From positions 310,001 to 374,000 of the forward strand of contig NZ_CP054393.1 in the NCBI RefSeq assembly GCF_018024475.1: a stretch of DNA of 64,000 nt. Reading direction: 5' to 3'. The stretch is from Candidatus Phytoplasma luffae (GTDB lineage: Bacteria; Bacillota_I; Bacilli_A; Acholeplasmatales; Acholeplasmataceae). A model generated the notes under the pieces. It was given only the letters and a program-made list of their open reading frames with translations. It ran no database searches and had not been told where the DNA came from. This document shows positions 54,501-61,993 of this stretch, piece after piece. A program made the translations under genes and the position numbers. Each line of letters begins with the position of its first letter. Position 1 is the stretch's first letter.

Positions 54501-54530
54501 TCGGTTGTTATTTTTATATGACAAATCCAT
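51519..54530 (-). CDS. Giant coiled-coil protein of 1003 residues
   Basis: One unbroken frame of 1003 codons, composed mainly of Lys, Asn, Ile, Leu, Gln and Glu with heptad patterns nearly throughout. No Walker motif (so not a true SMC), no signal peptide and no membrane helix seen. Repeated short patterns such as KKEIxKK and NLKQKQLKQKN occur. Such a long open frame in sequence this rich in A and T must be under selection. It is divergent from ruvA. A cytoskeletal or nucleoid scaffold role is possible but only a guess. Confidence 0.75.
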   Translation of the reverse strand: MDLSYKNNNRIKEPDLNFKQNDLLSKINQINLILQKNDFFNEIEQKFITYNFENIISLEQKKINQNFDFALYQENIKHNYNMSLITNKKTNIQNNSSIYLEDYDALINNTKKKIQKKEFEKKNIYYELQNKIKKIQTKKEINLNKILDSKKEKNLKKEILKKDFLEQKNNYFQKKQNLHIQIKEIIKEKQIIFDKKMKLLQSEQINNNLKMNKEYDSIIKKLQKVEIIQNKYLQKMEDYNLNLNDQFENNNKILNKIQEELYKITNQNKEEQKQLFKEKKIQMFFILTNKIPNQYQQFYFLTQKNKKNKFKCLRNLYLWHKNYIFLKYCHRKQINIINIEKKNQNIKNNLEIEKFNLLKKQEIKIIDNSFLREVNLINKDFDLMKSNKEYQLSYIDIKEEEEINELKNFYFQQEYQINFYLNELEYNEKKTQLDFIQNKKKYLLESQLKAELIKLNYKYLQKTIEHFEQIKNSDIELNNLVRFQNKQKLNQEINYEIKKEIFEKRTKKLLFQLKHNTEKNIINEKIKTEFINNLIIDLKKKNKEKNELFQKIKELIDDYKKNLNQMTPDQKKEIFLNIKNLCELLINNIQNKQFDYYCYAQEKINEIEQSKLNNKITCLKYIIEYTEKNIFYIHQYIRSYRQNKNKNYNYLEYQIKNYEHFCSTFKKKLSHLEKIKNKQKINQEKIIKKSKKKHNNEIIKKNYYQKKIFLNLQKNTKYKNSLLNNLLQLFKKNEDYYCKKFYNNLIYLSNISDKKYIFILDKINIRKQNIESDKKNFLTNNQKKIKYLSDRFLNILEDINLSNLNHLKQKQLKQKNKLNNKIIFYKKTFEIQSNERAIKYNLIKKNFKDALINLNKEQKKEIKEIKTEYLNKKENLKQEINNQKKILLKKTTIIKEKYSLIKKNLLNKNKKIQATNKQINKKYIKDKKKILKQKEKKINQTKRKFLLINLQKIFLLWKLKIISFLKHITNKLELKQNDYRKMKKEKNEIQNKLFIYKEFDLFW

Positions 54531-54717
54531 TTAATCCAAATCAACTTTCGTTAATATATTTTATAATTTATTAAGTTTATAATCTATTAATAATATTATA
54601 ATATATAATATATTTATAATATTAATTCATTTTTATATATTATAGCATACTAAAAATTTTAATTAAAATATAAAAAATGTGGCAATTCGTTTATTAAAAA
54701 AAGGATAAAAATATTTT

Positions 54718-55272
54718 ATGTATTTTTATATTAAAGGGAAAATAACAGTTATCGAAAGAAATTATATTGTATTAGAGAATAATGATATTGGTTATCATAT
54801 TTATTTCGCTAATCCTTATGTTTTTCAACTAGAACAAGAAATTAAATTATTCACTTATTTTTATGTGAAAGAAAATATTAAAAGTTTATATGGTTTTATT
54901 GAACTTCGATTTTTATATTTCTTTCAAAAATTAATTTCTGTCCCTGGGATAGGACCTAAAAGCGCTATCAGTTTTACAAATCCTATTTTATTTGAAGAAA
55001 TTCAAAAAGCTATTTCAGCAAATAATGCTGTTTATTTAACTAAATTTCCAGGAATAGGAACTAAGACAGCTAAACAAATTGTTTTGCATTTACAAAATAA
55101 TAATATTTCGGGAGAAGAAAAAATTGTATTAACTACGAAGCAAAAAAATGTAAAAGAAGCATTAATAAATTTAGGTTTTAAAAATACAGAAATAAATAAA
55201 GTTTTTTCAAAACTGGATTTTGAAAAAAAAATAGAAATTGTTCTCAAAGAAGCTTTATTATTAATTAAATAA
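54718..55272 (+). CDS. ruvA: Holliday junction DNA helicase subunit RuvA
   Basis: 184 residues. Domain I MYFYIKGKITVIERNYIVLENNDIGYHI; domain II with two helix-hairpin-helix motifs (LISVPGIGPKSAISF and LTKFPGIGTKTAKQIVLHL); domain III at the C-terminus (VKEALINLGFKNTEINKV). Binds four-way junctions and loads RuvB, encoded 32 bases downstream. The absence of ruvC here is common in Mollicutes. Confidence 0.94.
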   Translation: MYFYIKGKITVIERNYIVLENNDIGYHIYFANPYVFQLEQEIKLFTYFYVKENIKSLYGFIELRFLYFFQKLISVPGIGPKSAISFTNPILFEEIQKAISANNAVYLTKFPGIGTKTAKQIVLHLQNNNISGEEKIVLTTKQKNVKEALINLGFKNTEINKVFSKLDFEKKIEIVLKEALLLIK

Positions 55273-55304
55273 AATTTATTGTTCAAATAAGGAAAATCAA
55301 AAAA

Positions 55305-56327
55305 ATGTCAGATTCAAAAAAAGTAAATAATATTGAAAAAAATATAAATGAAAACGTAGAAAATGAAAAATTTTTGAGACCTCAAAGATTGAATGAATAC
55401 TTTGGCCAAGAACAAATTAAAAAAATTTTGTTTGTTCATTTGAAAGCTTCTCAAAATAGAAAAGAATCGATGGATCATCTTTTACTTTATGGACCGCCTG
55501 GGTTAGGAAAAACTACTTTAGCTAGGATTATCGCTAACGAATTAGGAGTGAATTTTCAAATAACCAGCGGCGCTAATATCGAAAGAATAGGAGATTTGGT
55601 CGCTTTGTTAACTAATCTCCAATCAGGAGATATTCTATTTATAGATGAAATTCATAGTTTGCCTAAGAATGTAGAAGAGATTTTGTATGCAGCTATGGAA
55701 GATTATGTATTAGATTTTATTATTGGCAAAAATGAAGAAAAAAGAACTATTAGAATCGATTTACCTCCTTTTTCTTTAATAGGGGCAACGACTAAATTTG
55801 GAAAAATATCTTTTCCTTTAAGAGATCGTTTTGGTTTGATTTTAAAATTAGATTTTTATAATATAGAAGAATTAAAATTAATTTTGAATAGAACATCAAA
55901 TATTAGTGGTAATAAAATAGAAAATAAAGCTTTAGAATCTTTGGCTAGAAGAAGCCGAGGCACTCCAAGAATAGCTAACCGTTTATTTCGGAGAGTGAGA
56001 GATTTTGCTGAAGTGTATTCTCCTAATAAAGTAATTACTGAACAAATTACCTTGCAAACTTTGGATAAATTACAAATAGATGAACATGGTTTAAATGATA
56101 CAGATTTTCAATATTTATATAATTTAGTTCATAAATTCGATGGTGGACCGGTAGGTATCAAAAATTTAGCTGTTACGATCGGAGAAGAAGTTTTAACGAT
56201 TGAAGAAGTATTAGAACCTTATTTAATTAAAAAAGGTTATTTAAAAAGAACTTCTCGCGGAAGAATCGCTACTGAAGCTGCTTTTGAACTCTTGAAAGAA
56301 AATAAATCTAAAATTTGTTTTGAATAA
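55305..56327 (+). CDS. ruvB: Holliday junction branch-migration ATPase RuvB
   Basis: 340 residues, standard. LRPQRLNEYFGQEQ start, Walker A YGPPGLGKTTLA (62-73), Walker B ILFIDEIHSL, sensor 1 LIGATTKFGKISFPLRDRF, winged helix with RTSRGRIAT near the C-terminus. Forms hexameric rings with RuvA for branch migration. This pathway would also process recombination between the PMU copies. Confidence 0.95.
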   Translation: MSDSKKVNNIEKNINENVENEKFLRPQRLNEYFGQEQIKKILFVHLKASQNRKESMDHLLLYGPPGLGKTTLARIIANELGVNFQITSGANIERIGDLVALLTNLQSGDILFIDEIHSLPKNVEEILYAAMEDYVLDFIIGKNEEKRTIRIDLPPFSLIGATTKFGKISFPLRDRFGLILKLDFYNIEELKLILNRTSNISGNKIENKALESLARRSRGTPRIANRLFRRVRDFAEVYSPNKVITEQITLQTLDKLQIDEHGLNDTDFQYLYNLVHKFDGGPVGIKNLAVTIGEEVLTIEEVLEPYLIKKGYLKRTSRGRIATEAAFELLKENKSKICFE

Positions 56328-56529
56328 TTTATATTTTTTTAAATATTGCTTTTTATATTTTCTTTACAACTTTTTTATATTTTGTAAAAACTTTTTTAAA
56401 ATTTTGAAATAGTTTTTTATAATTTTTGATAAAAAAATATTTTTTTTATGATATCTTTAAACGATATATTGAGATAAAAATTATTTTTTATTTATAAATG
56501 ATGCAAATATAAAAAAAAGGAAATAAAAA

Positions 56530-57225
56530 ATGCATTTTAATAAAAAGAAGATATCTATATATTTATGTATTTTTTTATTTATAATATTTTTTTTAATTTT
56601 TATCGCAAAAGAAATAAGCCCAATTAATATTTGTTGCAATCATAATAATAAAGAAGAAGAAAAAGAAGATACTCCGTATTTAAAAGGAGATTCTTTTATA
56701 AATGAATATAATAAAAATTTAAAACAAAATCTATCAAAAATAAATTCTTTTGATTTTATTAAAAAATTAGCTGTTTTAGGATTAAAAAACTTTATTAAAG
56801 GTTGGAAAAAAACACAAATAGAGTCATATTGTAATATTTTTATTGCAGATCCAGAATTATTTATGGTTGAAGTGTTGAAAGGCAAATTAAAAACAGCGAG
56901 CACACCATTAATTTATGGCACTATTGATTTTATAAGCGAACAAATTAAAAAAAATATCTCTTTAACAATTCATCGTATAAAAGATTCTTCAAAAAATGAT
57001 TTGTCTGTAAAAACTAGAGAAAATTTATTACCTTCAAAGATAGATCAAATTGTAATGATTGAATTTTTTAATAAAGATGATATTCATTTTTTTATTAAAG
57101 ATTATAATGATACTCAAGGAGATGGTTATTGTTTTTTTCATGCTTTAGATGAATCCTTAAAACAACAAATACCTAAATGGCGAGACAAAATAATACTGGA
57201 TGATGTTACAAGTGTTTTGAATTAA
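56530..57225 (+). CDS. Secreted or membrane-anchored protein with OTU-type cysteine-protease motif
   Basis: 231 residues. Basic start MHFNKKK, one strong hydrophobic helix (about 8-27), then an exported domain. Near the C-terminus GDGYCFFHALDESL matches the catalytic-Cys motif of OTU deubiquitinases (D-G-x-C-[LF]-F-x-A-L), with Cys201. In usual OTU proteins the catalytic His comes after the Cys; here only 30 residues follow. A candidate His186 in DDIHFFIKDYND stands just before it, in a strand-like setting typical of the OTU His, so a permuted order is possible, as known in some bacterial OTUs. Otherwise this is a truncated OTU. AAAGGA ribosome site. Good effector candidate. Confidence 0.5.
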   Translation: MHFNKKKISIYLCIFLFIIFFLIFIAKEISPINICCNHNNKEEEKEDTPYLKGDSFINEYNKNLKQNLSKINSFDFIKKLAVLGLKNFIKGWKKTQIESYCNIFIADPELFMVEVLKGKLKTASTPLIYGTIDFISEQIKKNISLTIHRIKDSSKNDLSVKTRENLLPSKIDQIVMIEFFNKDDIHFFIKDYNDTQGDGYCFFHALDESLKQQIPKWRDKIILDDVTSVLN

Positions 57226-57302
57226 ATTATTTATATTTTTAATATTTTTTATAATAATTATTTTTTTTATTATAGGGGGTATTTATATATCGTCAGTTTT
57301 AA

Positions 57303-57635
57303 TTCATTATAAATCAAAAAAGAAATTCGGTGGTTGTTATTTTAGGATTTACATTCATTATTTATAAAGAAGAATTAGATAAAAACGGAAAACAAAAAGT
57401 AGATTTTAACAAAACTAGTAAAAAAAATCGTTGGAATTTTCTTTGGCTTTTTATGATTTCAGAAGCTTTACTTGTGTTATGGCTCGGAATGAAGAGAGTT
57501 ATTAATTTAAAACTCATTCCTCAAGATTATATTAAAATCTTCAAGTTTATTTATAATATTGTTTTCTTTTTATTTTCGATTTATTTATTTTTGCTTTGGT
57601 GCAGTTTCACATTGATTTTTTATAATGATTTTTAG
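57303..57635 (+). CDS. Small membrane protein, start uncertain
   Basis: Frame open from 57303 with a GTG at 57330 as first usual start (101 residues). Three hydrophobic stretches: about 2-11, 34-53 (FLWLFMISEALLVLWLGM) and 71-97. A polar segment with KEELDKNGKQKVDFNKTSKKN lies between the first two. No clear ribosome site. It could be the C-terminal part of a decayed membrane protein. No family recognised. Confidence 0.35.
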   Translation, partial: FIINQKRNSVVVILGFTFIIYKEELDKNGKQKVDFNKTSKKNRWNFLWLFMISEALLVLWLGMKRVINLKLIPQDYIKIFKFIYNIVFFLFSIYLFLLWCSFTLIFYNDF

Positions 57636-57900
57636 ACTTCGCCAATTTCAGGGGAAATGGACAGATTTTTATTAAATTTCATTTTCTCTCGAAAACCTCA
57701 AAAAAAAGAAAATAAAAAAAGAGATAAAACATAAGGAAAAAGAAAATAAATAATCACAAATGAATTAATTCTAACTGAATAAAGTTATTTTTTTGCAAAA
57801 TTAAATATCTAATGAATAATTAAGATTGACTTTCAAGTTGATCTTTTTTTTATTATTACTTCTCCACAACTTCTCATTCATCATTTGAAGTGCACGGTTA
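57636..57900. other. Junction region before PMU copy C
   Basis: Non-coding, A+T-rich. It contains no gene I can support. The truncated effector gene in copy C loses similarity to its relatives just inside 57901, so the recombination junction lies at about 57915. Confidence 0.4.
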
Positions 57901-58609
57901 CTACAAATTAACTTTATCAATTTCAAATTCAAATAAAAATTTTCCAAAAGGTAAAGGTAATACTAATCCAGTATGAGGTGTTGCGTTATAACAACCTAGT
58001 TTAATTAGTTTTGGTTCTTTAATGATGTTGTTTTTGATTAAATAATTATTAATTGCTTCTTCTTTGTTTTGGTCAGCAAACATTTCAATTATTATTAATT
58101 CTATATTTACATTTTCTTCTTGAGGTTTTTGTTTTGCGTCCCAAAAGACAAAGGCTTCTTCGATGGCTATTCCGTAATCAAGGAGTTCTTCTAAGGTGAA
58201 TTCATCATCTTCATAAGGATATTTGATATTAAAAGGGTTATGTCTTGGTTTGAAATAAGCCCCAATTAAACCTGAAGGAGGGTTTTTGAGTTTAGCGTAG
58301 AAGAAAGTGTAATCATAAGGATTGTAGGAAGGCTCTTGAAGGAAATAGATAGAAGCTTCGATATTAAAATATTTTAAGATATCAGGAATGCTTTCTTTGG
58401 ATAAAACAGGAATGTCATATCTTTTCATTTTGGGTTGGGTGGCTAACCATTCTTGTTGAAGGGTTTGGTAGTCAGATAGTTTTATTTTTGATTTAGATTG
58501 ATGATGAAAATAAGGATGAGCGGAGATAGAAGGACAACAAATTAAAAATAATAATAAATAAATAATGATGAAATATTTAGATAAAGGGAATTTTGATTGA
58601 TTTTGACAT
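57901..58609 (-). pseudogene. 3'-truncated SAP05-module secreted protein
   Basis: From the ATG at 58607-58609 the same +1 discontinuity is seen (MSKSIKIPFI, stop at 58577-58579). The long frame then gives the signal peptide and module 1 of the 5996-7538 family, but module 2 breaks off after FEFEID and ends KVNL at 57901. Module 1 has its own changes (EASIYFLQEPSYN versus KAYLYDISTPSYN), so it is not a simple recent copy. The long frame extends back to a TTG at 58656. A protein with one full module could still be made. Confidence 0.55.
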
Positions 58610-58671
58610 AATTGGGAACCTCCTAATTCTTTTTTTAATGTTTTTTTGTCTGACAAATGGTAAAAAGGGAT

Positions 58672-58700
58672 AAAAAAAAGACCCTTTATAGGGTCTTTAA
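58672..58700 (-). terminator. Intrinsic terminator
   Basis: On minus: AAAGACCCT-ATAA-AGGGTCTTT then T run, between the 41-residue gene and the truncated effector. Confidence 0.8.
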
Positions 58701-58728
58701 TTAATTGAAATTGTTTTTTATTTTTCTT

Positions 58729-58854
58729 TTAGGGTTTATTAATCACATTTTCTTTTAATTTTGCATGGTTTTTATCAAAATAATAAATGATAACAAGCAC
58801 AATGTAAAGTAACAGTATACCCATAATCATGGATAAAATCATTTTTCCATACAT
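58729..58854 (-). CDS. 41-residue single-helix membrane peptide
   Basis: ATG at 58854 to TAA at 58729. One hydrophobic helix (MILSMIMGILLLYIVLVII, about 5-23) and a polar tail (YYFDKNHAKLKENVINKP). It lies between SVM and effector genes and is followed by a terminator, with no strong ribosome site. Not seen in copies A and B. Possibly a small membrane effector or a remnant. Confidence 0.35.
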   Translation of the reverse strand: MYGKMILSMIMGILLLYIVLVIIYYFDKNHAKLKENVINKP

Positions 58855-58889
58855 TTTTATAATTTGATAATATTTTTTTTATTTAAAAA

Positions 58890-59228
58890 TCAATTTTGTT
58901 CTGGTTTTTTATTTAAATCAATTGTTTTTAATCTTTTATTTTTTGTTTTTTGTTTATTCGGAGAACATATCCATTCTTCTATTTCGCGTACAGAAGCATT
59001 TTTTAAATGAGGAATTGTTTGTCTTATATAACAAATATTTTCTTTTGTTCTTTTTGATAATTGAAAAAAATCATTTACTTCTTTTTCGCTAGGTTCATGA
59101 TTTATAATTGTTTTACCTTTGTTGTTGTTTTCCATCGCCATAACTTGATTATTACTTGTGATAAATAATAATCCTAAACAACTAATTAAAAAAAATGGTA
59201 AAAGATGTAATTTATTTTTTATTAACAT
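58890..59228 (-). CDS. Secreted SVM protein with short basic mature part
   Basis: 112 residues: SVM signal peptide (MLIKNKLHLLPFFLISC ... NNQVMA) and a mature part of about 80 residues unlike the other three. It begins MENNNKGKTIINHEPSEKE and contains SKRTKENICYIRQTIPHLKNASVREIEEW and a Lys-rich tail, with two Cys. Ribosome site AAGGAG. It follows the CCTCGGCCGAGG palindrome of its coil2 gene. Mature function unknown; a host-targeted effector is likely by class. Confidence 0.6.
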   Translation of the reverse strand: MLIKNKLHLLPFFLISCLGLLFITSNNQVMAMENNNKGKTIINHEPSEKEVNDFFQLSKRTKENICYIRQTIPHLKNASVREIEEWICSPNKQKTKNKRLKTIDLNKKPEQN

Positions 59229-59251
59229 TATATATTACTCCTTATTTTTAT

Positions 59252-60052
59252 TTATTCCTCGGCCGAGGTGATGTCGTAGAGTTCGTTTAATCGAGAAAGC
59301 ACTAAATCTATATATTTTTCTTCGTCTGTTTTATATTTTTCTTGTAATATTCTTTTATTCTTTTCTTCATCAGTTAACATATCTTGTTGTAATTTGTAGA
59401 AAACTTTTAAGTTTAAAATTACAGTATTGATGTTGTCGATTTTACCAACTATTTTTATTACTTCATCTTCCAGTTTTTCAATTTTAGCTTGTAATCTAAT
59501 TTTATCATCGGGAGAAGCTAAATTTTGTTCTTCTTGGTTTTGTTTAATTTCTTTTTCTTTGTCTTCTTTTTGTTTTTCTAAAGTTTTTTTTGATTGTTCT
59601 AAATATGTTATTTTAGTAGTAGTAAGATTTGTTTCAGATTGGTATTTATCGAATTTATTTTGGGATTCATCAATTAAAGCTTTTTGTACATTTAAATTAC
59701 CTAAAGACAATCTCCACATTTTGTTAATTAAAGTAATGATTTCTTTTTCTCGCTCTGATAAATCAGTTGGTAATGATAAATAATTAGTAAGGGGTTCTGC
59801 GAAAATATAAGATTTGATTTGGTTAAAACGTTTTTGAGTGGTTTTAATTTTCGGTTGGGGGTGTTTTTTTTCTTCGGGTTCTAATGAATCTTTTTCTGGA
59901 GTTTGTCCTAAAGAAGAAAGGTGTTTACGTGGGGTTTCATCTTGACTATTTTTGGTTAAGAATATATATGAAAAAAAAGAAATTATGATGATAGAAAAAA
60001 TTAAGATAATAATAGTATTTCTTTTGTTATTATTTTTTATATTTTGATTCAT
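59252..60052 (-). CDS. coil2-family membrane protein (second cassette of copy C)
   Basis: 266 residues. N-terminal membrane helix (about 13-31, TIIILIFSIIIISFFSYIF), a polar linker with PQPKIKTTQKRFNQIKSYIFAEP matching coil2, SLPTDLSEREKEI, then the coiled coil with ASPDDKIRLQAKIEKLEDEVIKIVG, the block also found in coil1 and in the chimeric gene. Ends YDITSAEE with the palindrome. GAAAGGA lies before the ATG. Its normal promoter and half of the 21-bp inverted repeat are replaced by a tra5-end sequence at 60080. Confidence 0.75.
   Translation of the reverse strand: MNQNIKNNNKRNTIIILIFSIIIISFFSYIFLTKNSQDETPRKHLSSLGQTPEKDSLEPEEKKHPQPKIKTTQKRFNQIKSYIFAEPLTNYLSLPTDLSEREKEIITLINKMWRLSLGNLNVQKALIDESQNKFDKYQSETNLTTTKITYLEQSKKTLEKQKEDKEKEIKQNQEEQNLASPDDKIRLQAKIEKLEDEVIKIVGKIDNINTVILNLKVFYKLQQDMLTDEEKNKRILQEKYKTDEEKYIDLVLSRLNELYDITSAEE
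59257..59268. repeat. GC-rich palindrome at cassette junction (copy C, second)
   Basis: CCTCGGCCGAGG, 28 bases before the ribosome-site region of the SVM gene. Confidence 0.8.
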
Positions 60053-60083
60053 GTTTATTTCCTTTCTTGATAATAGTGAGGTG

Positions 60084-60190
60084 TTCCAAAACTTTAGACA
60101 CTTTTTAATTTAATTAAAAACAACTTTGTTAGTTTGAAAAGATATGAAATTATCTACTTAATTTTAAGTTTTAAAGAACAATTTTAAAAA
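60084..60190. repeat. Solo PMU/tra5-end sequence
   Basis: About 105 bases starting TTCCAAAACTTTAGACAC match 14188-14293 (right end of copy A) and, in inverse, 32727-32830. No tra5 gene is attached. The sequence interrupts the promoter region of the 59252-60052 gene on one side and the broken effector on the other. Confidence 0.8.
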
Positions 60191-60299
60191 TATATTTATT
60201 AAATTACTATATAGTATGATTAGTATTCAAATACGAAGTGTAGTGTGCTTAGGCTGCACCAAATCCGATTAATCCCTTGATTAAACATTATCGCCATCC

Positions 60300-60458
60300 C
60301 TATATTTAAGTCTTTTTGATAAATTGTAGTTTGGGTTTTTGTTTTGACTATGAAAAAAAGAAGAATGAGCACTGATGGAAGGGACAAAATTGAAGATAAT
60401 AATTAATAACATAATTATTAATTTTTTAGATAAAGGTAATTTTGATTGATTTTGACAT
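60300..60458 (-). pseudogene. Broken start of a SAP05-module secreted protein
   Basis: On minus: AGGAGG, ATG (60456-60458) MSKSIKITFI then TAA; shifted +1 the frame gives a signal peptide (LSKKLIIMLLIIIFNF, ending PSISAHS). Soon after that it decays and meets the tra5-end sequence at 60190. It shows the same frame discontinuity as the other three copies, although the base before TTT differs (ACC for CCC). Confidence 0.55.
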
Positions 60459-60502
60459 AATTGGGAACCTCCTAATTTGTGGTGTTATATGCGTGTTTGT
60501 TA

Positions 60503-60530
60503 AATAAAAAAGACCCTTGGGAAGGGGTTT
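60503..60530 (-). terminator. Imperfect terminator after SVM gene
   Basis: On minus: AAACCCC / AAGGGTCTTTTTT, an imperfect stem with T run, 20 bases after the 60545-61039 stop. Confidence 0.5.
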
Positions 60531-60544
60531 TTGAATTATATAAC

Positions 60545-61039
60545 TTAATTTAAATAAAATTCATTTAATTTATATTGCAAATCACAATATTTTTGACTCA
60601 ATTTTTTAATTTTTTGGATTATTTCTTGATGTTTGTTATTAAGTTCTTCTGCTGTTGTGTTTTGATATGTTTTACTTAAATATTTTATAGCTACTTGATT
60701 TCGTTCATATGAATAATGCCATATTTTTTCGTTTATATACTTTAAAACATTAATATCAGCAAGTCTTTGATAAAGATTTAGAATCGTTTGATCTAAAATT
60801 TTTAATTGTTGTTTTAAATTAATAGTGTTTAAATCAAGTTTATTGCAATGTGAAATTTTCTTAGATATTTTTTGTTTTTTTAACAAAAGTTCATTAATTT
60901 CATTATTTATTGAATTTTGATAATTTAAATTATTATCATTCATTGCCATAACTGGATTAATAGTGATTAAGATAAACAATCCTAAACAACTCATTAAAAA
61001 GAATGGTAAAAGATGTAATTTATTTTTTACTTGTATCAT
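60545..61039 (-). CDS. Secreted SVM protein, helical, 164 residues
   Basis: SVM signal peptide (MIQVKNKLHLLPFFLMSC ... INPVMA) and a mature part of about 132 residues, mainly helical and rich in Lys, Asn, Leu and Gln: NEINELLLKKQKISKKI, LKQQLKILDQTILNLYQRL, a middle with IWHYSYERNQVAIKYL, and a final amphipathic helix. Unlike the other three SVM proteins in sequence. Ribosome site GGAG before the ATG. It follows a frameshifted coil2 gene with a degenerate palindrome. Confidence 0.6.
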   Translation of the reverse strand: MIQVKNKLHLLPFFLMSCLGLFILITINPVMAMNDNNLNYQNSINNEINELLLKKQKISKKISHCNKLDLNTINLKQQLKILDQTILNLYQRLADINVLKYINEKIWHYSYERNQVAIKYLSKTYQNTTAEELNNKHQEIIQKIKKLSQKYCDLQYKLNEFYLN

Positions 61040-61064
61040 TTTAACTTATAACTCCTTTTATTTT

Positions 61065-61894
61065 TTATCCCTCAGTCGAGGTAATGTCATAGAGTTCGTT
61101 TAATTCAGAAATAATTGAATCTTTATCTCGTAATTCAGCAGCTTCATATCGTTCTTCTAAATCTTGTTTTAACTTTTCAGCACCAGATAACATATCTTGA
61201 TAATATTCTTGGTCTGCTTCTAATTTACCAATTTGAGAATTTATATCAGATATTTTACCAACTATTTCTTCTAATTCATCTTGTAGTTTGTCGATTTCAG
61301 CTGTTAATAAATCAAAATTTTCTTTTCTTTTTTTTCTAACTTCTTCGGGTTGATTAGGTAAACATTTAAATTGTTTCCGAACTTCTTTTTTTGATTGATT
61401 TCTTTTTCTTTGTCTTCTTGATCTTGTTCTAGTTTTTGTTGTTGTGGTTTTAAAGCTTCTATTTGAGGTTGAAGAGAATTTAATTGTGCTTGGTATTCAT
61501 CGCATTCAGTTTGTTTTTCATCTACCCATGTTTTTTGTTCGTTTAAGGAATTCAATGATAATTGCCAACTATTTTTTAGTTTATTGATTTGGGTTTTTTC
61601 TCGCTCTGATAAATCAGATGGTAATTTAGAAGTGTCAGTAGGTTCGCCAAAGAGATAAGTTTTAATTTGGTCTAAACGAACAGCAGTTGTTTTAATTTTC
61701 GGTTGGGGTGTTTCTTCCGTAGAACGTTTTATTTTTGAAGGGATTTGTTGGGGTTTGTTCTCTAAAGGAGATAAATAATTTTTTTCGTTTTGATAATCAT
61801 TAAATTCTTGATAAAAACCAATTATAATCGCTATTCCAAAAAGAGATGTGATAATAATAGTTACTAAATGTTTTTGAAAAAAATTATTATTCAT
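61065..61894 (-). pseudogene. coil2 gene broken by loss of one A in a poly-A run
   Basis: From the ATG at 61894 the frame equals coil2 (membrane helix, FGEPTDTSKLPSDLSERE, coiled coil) until NQKK, where a run of eight A in copy A (at 5098-5105) is seven A here (near 61384-61390). The frame then runs out at 61304 after 200 residues. The following sequence still matches coil2 in the next frame to the end (ITSTEG, stop at 61065-61067). One added base restores the whole protein. Because the run is a homopolymer, slippage could restore it. Confidence 0.75.
61070..61081. repeat. Degenerate cassette palindrome
   Basis: CCTCAGTCGAGG: the outer four-base arms are kept and the centre is changed relative to CCTCGGCCGAGG. 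Confidence 0.55.
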
Positions 61895-61911
61895 AAATTT
61901 CATTTCCTTTC

Positions 61912-61932
61912 TGATAATAGTGATTATTATCA
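61912..61932 (-). promoter_or_regulatory. 21-bp inverted repeat before coil2 (copy C)
   Basis: Same sequence as 4558-4578 in inverse orientation, between the promoter candidate and the ribosome site. Confidence 0.45.
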
Positions 61933-61957
61933 AATATTGAAATATGAATATATCACT

Positions 61958-61987
61958 ATTATATAATTTTATGAATAAAATGTTTAA
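61958..61987 (-). promoter_or_regulatory. Promoter candidate for coil2 (copy C)
   Basis: On minus TTAAAC, 18-base spacer, TATAAT, identical to 4503-4532. Confidence 0.5.
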
Positions 61988-61993
61988 GGAAAA

